5,719 nt of DNA from the NCBI GenBank assembly GCA_009697495.1, contig SHUN01000235.1:1-5719 (forward strand), given 5' to 3'. The stretch comes from Bryobacterales bacterium (GTDB lineage: Bacteria; Acidobacteriota; Terriglobia; Bryobacterales; Bryobacteraceae). Position numbers and translations under genes: made by a program. This document shows, one piece after another, positions 3,640 to 5,719 of this stretch (position 1 is the stretch's first letter; every line of letters begins with the position of its first letter). The notes beneath the pieces were generated by a model that saw only the letters and a program-made list of their open reading frames with translations, did no database searches and was not told the DNA's origin.

Positions 3640-5719
3640 AGATCGGCATCGACCTCGGCACCACCAACTCCGCCCTCGCCTGGATGGACTCCTCCGACGA
3701 CGACCGGACCATCAGCGTTCTGGAAATCCCCCAATTCGTCGCCCAGGGCCGCCAGGAGAGCCTCCGCACGCTTCCCAGCTTTCTCTATCTTGGCGACCAG
3801 ATCTACGTCGGCGCTTACGCCCGTGAGAAGGGCGCGTTGACCCCCACCCGCACCGTCCATTCCGCCAAAAGCTGGCTTTCCAACAGCGATGTCGACCGCC
3901 GCGCCAAAATCCTTCCCTGGGATACCCAGGAATCGGCCCGCGAACTCAGCCCGGTCGAAGTCAGCGCCAAATTCATCGAGCATATTCGCAATGCCTGGGA
4001 CGCCGCCAACCCGGCCAACCCCCTCGCCGGTCAGGACATTGTATTAACCGTGCCCGCGTCCTTCGACGAAGAGGCCCGCGAACTCACCGTCGAGGCCGCG
4101 CGCCTGGCCGGACTTGAAAACCTGACGCTACTCGAAGAGCCCGCCGCGGCCTTCTACTCCTGGATCGCCAACCACTTGGCCGAGTCGCAGAAAACACTCT
4201 TCGACGGCCAGACGGTCCTGATCTGCGACGTCGGCGGCGGCACCAGCGATTTCACCCTGATAAAGGTCTCCCGCAAAGGCGACCTCGTCGAATTCACGCG
4301 TACCGCCGTCGGTAAGCATCTGCTCCTTGGCGGCGACAATCTCGACTTGACGATGGCGTGGCTGGTCGAAGCCAAAATCGGCCAGCCGCTGAGCCTCCGC
4401 CAACGCGCCGCGTTGCGCCGCCAGTGCGCCAGCGCCAAAGAGCGCATGCTCAACAACCCCGCCATCGAGAAGGTGGAGATCACCGTTCTCGGCGCCGGGT
4501 CCAGCATGATCGGCGGAACGTTACGGACTGAAATTACCCGTGCCGAAGCGTTGGAATTAGCGCTTGATGGCTTCCTGCCGCTATGTGCTTTGACCGATCG
4601 TCCCAGCGACGACAAGCGCAGCATCTTTCGCGAACTCGGCCTGCCCTACGTTTCCGACCCCGCTGTCACCAAACATCTGGCGGCATTTTTAGCCGGTGCC
4701 GGTGACGTCAAGCCCGACGCGATCCTCTTCAACGGCGGCTTTTTCATTCCGGAAATTCTCCGCCAGCGCGTCGCCGATGTGATGGAAAGCTGGTACGGCA
4801 AGCGGCCGGTCATTTTTGAAAACCGTGATCTTGACTTAGCCGTTGCGGTCGGCGCCGCCTACTACGCGAACGCCAAGACCACCGGAACGGGAGTGCTGGT
4901 TCGCGGCGGCCTGCCCCGTGCGTATTTCATCGGAATTGGCGAAGGCACCGGCCCTTTGAAAACCGTGTGCCTGGCCCCTCGGGGAACCGAGGAAGGAAGC
5001 TCGCTGGAGTTGGACATGGAAGGTCTGCAACTGGTTGCCAACAAGCCAGTCAGCTTCCGGCTCTACAGTTCGTTGACGCGGACGGAGGACCAACTCGGCT
5101 CGCTCGTCGAGTTTTCCGAAGCCGAAGTCGAAAGCGGCGAAATCCACGCCCACGCGCCGTTAAACGCGTTGATACGGTTCGGTAAACCGCAAGGCGAGCG
5201 TTTCGTGCCCGTCAAACTCGGGGCAAAGCTAACCGCCGTCGGAACGCTGGAAATCTATTGCGATTCGAAGGTGAGCGACAACCGCTGGCGTCTCCAATTC
5301 GAACTCCGCAAGGCAAAAGCGAAGGCTGCCGCAACCCGCCGCCCCGCGGCAGTGATCAGTGACGAAGCACGCGCGGCCGCGTTGCAACAACTCGAAGCCG
5401 TCTTTGCGCCATCGGGGACGGCCGCGCCGGAGGAGCTTCCCGCCTGCCTCGAACAGACGCTGGGACTCGGGCGTTTAAGCTGGCCCAGTGACTTAATCCG
5501 CGCGATGGCGGATAAATTCCTCGAACACGCTGAAGGGCGCAGGAAATCGGCGCAGCATGAAGCCCGCTGGCTCAACCTCTGCGGCTTGTGCCTTCGACCC
5601 GGCTTTGGCTATCCCGGAGACGATCTACGAATCGAGCAAGCCCGCCGGATTTACGCCGCCGGGATGGTGTTCGGCAATCAGGTGCAAGTAGAGAGCGAAT
5701 GGTACATATTCTGGGGCCG
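3636..5719 (+). CDS. Hsp70-like ATPase with C-terminal DUF3731 domain (3' end missing)
   Basis: The frame is open from ATG 3636 to the window end, with 694 complete codons and no stop. Residues 1 to about 415 form an Hsp70 nucleotide-binding domain. Motifs are KIGIDLGTTNSALAW (D6), VPASFDEEAR, LLEEPAAAF (E168), DVGGGTSDF (198-206), LLLGGDNLDL and ILFNGGF (N366). RGGLPRAYFIGI (from 423) begins a beta-rich region that ends NRWRLQFELR (549-558), matching the end of the preceding Hsp70. An Ala/Lys-rich joint (AKAKAAATRR) leads to an added domain from about residue 576. That domain contains HEARWLNLCGLCLRPGFGYP and then DDLRIEQARRIYAAG, which I recognise as DUF3731 ('DnaK-related protein'). Family members are about 900 residues or more as I recall, so roughly 200 residues are probably missing. 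By alignment, the catalytic Lys of DnaK (Lys70) is replaced by Arg (R63, in AYAREKG). Codon use is less C-rich after about base 4500. Function is unknown. An ATPase acting with its neighbour is inferred. Confidence 0.92.
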   Translation, partial: MKIGIDLGTTNSALAWMDSSDDDRTISVLEIPQFVAQGRQESLRTLPSFLYLGDQIYVGAYAREKGALTPTRTVHSAKSWLSNSDVDRRAKILPWDTQESARELSPVEVSAKFIEHIRNAWDAANPANPLAGQDIVLTVPASFDEEARELTVEAARLAGLENLTLLEEPAAAFYSWIANHLAESQKTLFDGQTVLICDVGGGTSDFTLIKVSRKGDLVEFTRTAVGKHLLLGGDNLDLTMAWLVEAKIGQPLSLRQRAALRRQCASAKERMLNNPAIEKVEITVLGAGSSMIGGTLRTEITRAEALELALDGFLPLCALTDRPSDDKRSIFRELGLPYVSDPAVTKHLAAFLAGAGDVKPDAILFNGGFFIPEILRQRVADVMESWYGKRPVIFENRDLDLAVAVGAAYYANAKTTGTGVLVRGGLPRAYFIGIGEGTGPLKTVCLAPRGTEEGSSLELDMEGLQLVANKPVSFRLYSSLTRTEDQLGSLVEFSEAEVESGEIHAHAPLNALIRFGKPQGERFVPVKLGAKLTAVGTLEIYCDSKVSDNRWRLQFELRKAKAKAAATRRPAAVISDEARAAALQQLEAVFAPSGTAAPEELPACLEQTLGLGRLSWPSDLIRAMADKFLEHAEGRRKSAQHEARWLNLCGLCLRPGFGYPGDDLRIEQARRIYAAGMVFGNQVQVESEWYIFWG

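Overview
The window looks like chromosomal DNA from a moderately GC-rich Gram-negative bacterium, roughly 60% G+C by eye, with strong preference for C in the third codon position. The secreted-type PQQ propeller that opens with a PNGTG motif and carries embedded EF-hand loops, together with a large near-perfect palindrome between genes, suggests the PVC group (Verrucomicrobiota or Planctomycetota) or Acidobacteriota. This placement is inference from gene style; no taxonomic marker is present. All genes lie on the + strand, and no RNA gene, transposase, CRISPR array or phage gene was seen.

Layout. Bases 1-1334 are the 3' part of a PQQ-like beta-propeller gene whose signal-peptide end lies outside the window. 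Bases 1335-1412 are intergenic. They hold a 43-base palindrome with 21-base perfect arms (1335-1377), then a short leader with a Shine-Dalgarno sequence. A tight three-gene block follows: a DUF2760 protein (1413-1943, TTG start), a compact Hsp70-like protein of 563 residues (1948-3639, GTG start) and a second, longer Hsp70-like protein (3636 to beyond 5719). The second Hsp70 continues into a DUF3731 ('DnaK-related protein') domain and is cut by the window end. Spacing is 4 bases between the first two genes, and an ATGA overlap joins the two Hsp70 genes.

How the genes work together. The two Hsp70-like proteins are divergent paralogues that align from the first phosphate loop to a shared NRW[KR]L[EQ]F ending of their beta-rich C-terminal region. 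Only the second has the DUF3731 extension. Neither has the canonical DnaK interdomain linker or an evident helical lid, and no DnaJ or GrpE gene is visible. DUF2760, Hsp70 and Hsp70-DUF3731 form a recurring gene set of unknown function, as far as I recall. The sequence fits a co-translated, dedicated ATPase module, probably not a general folding machine. This block is the best candidate in the window for an uncharacterised system. The upstream propeller gene is probably a separate unit.
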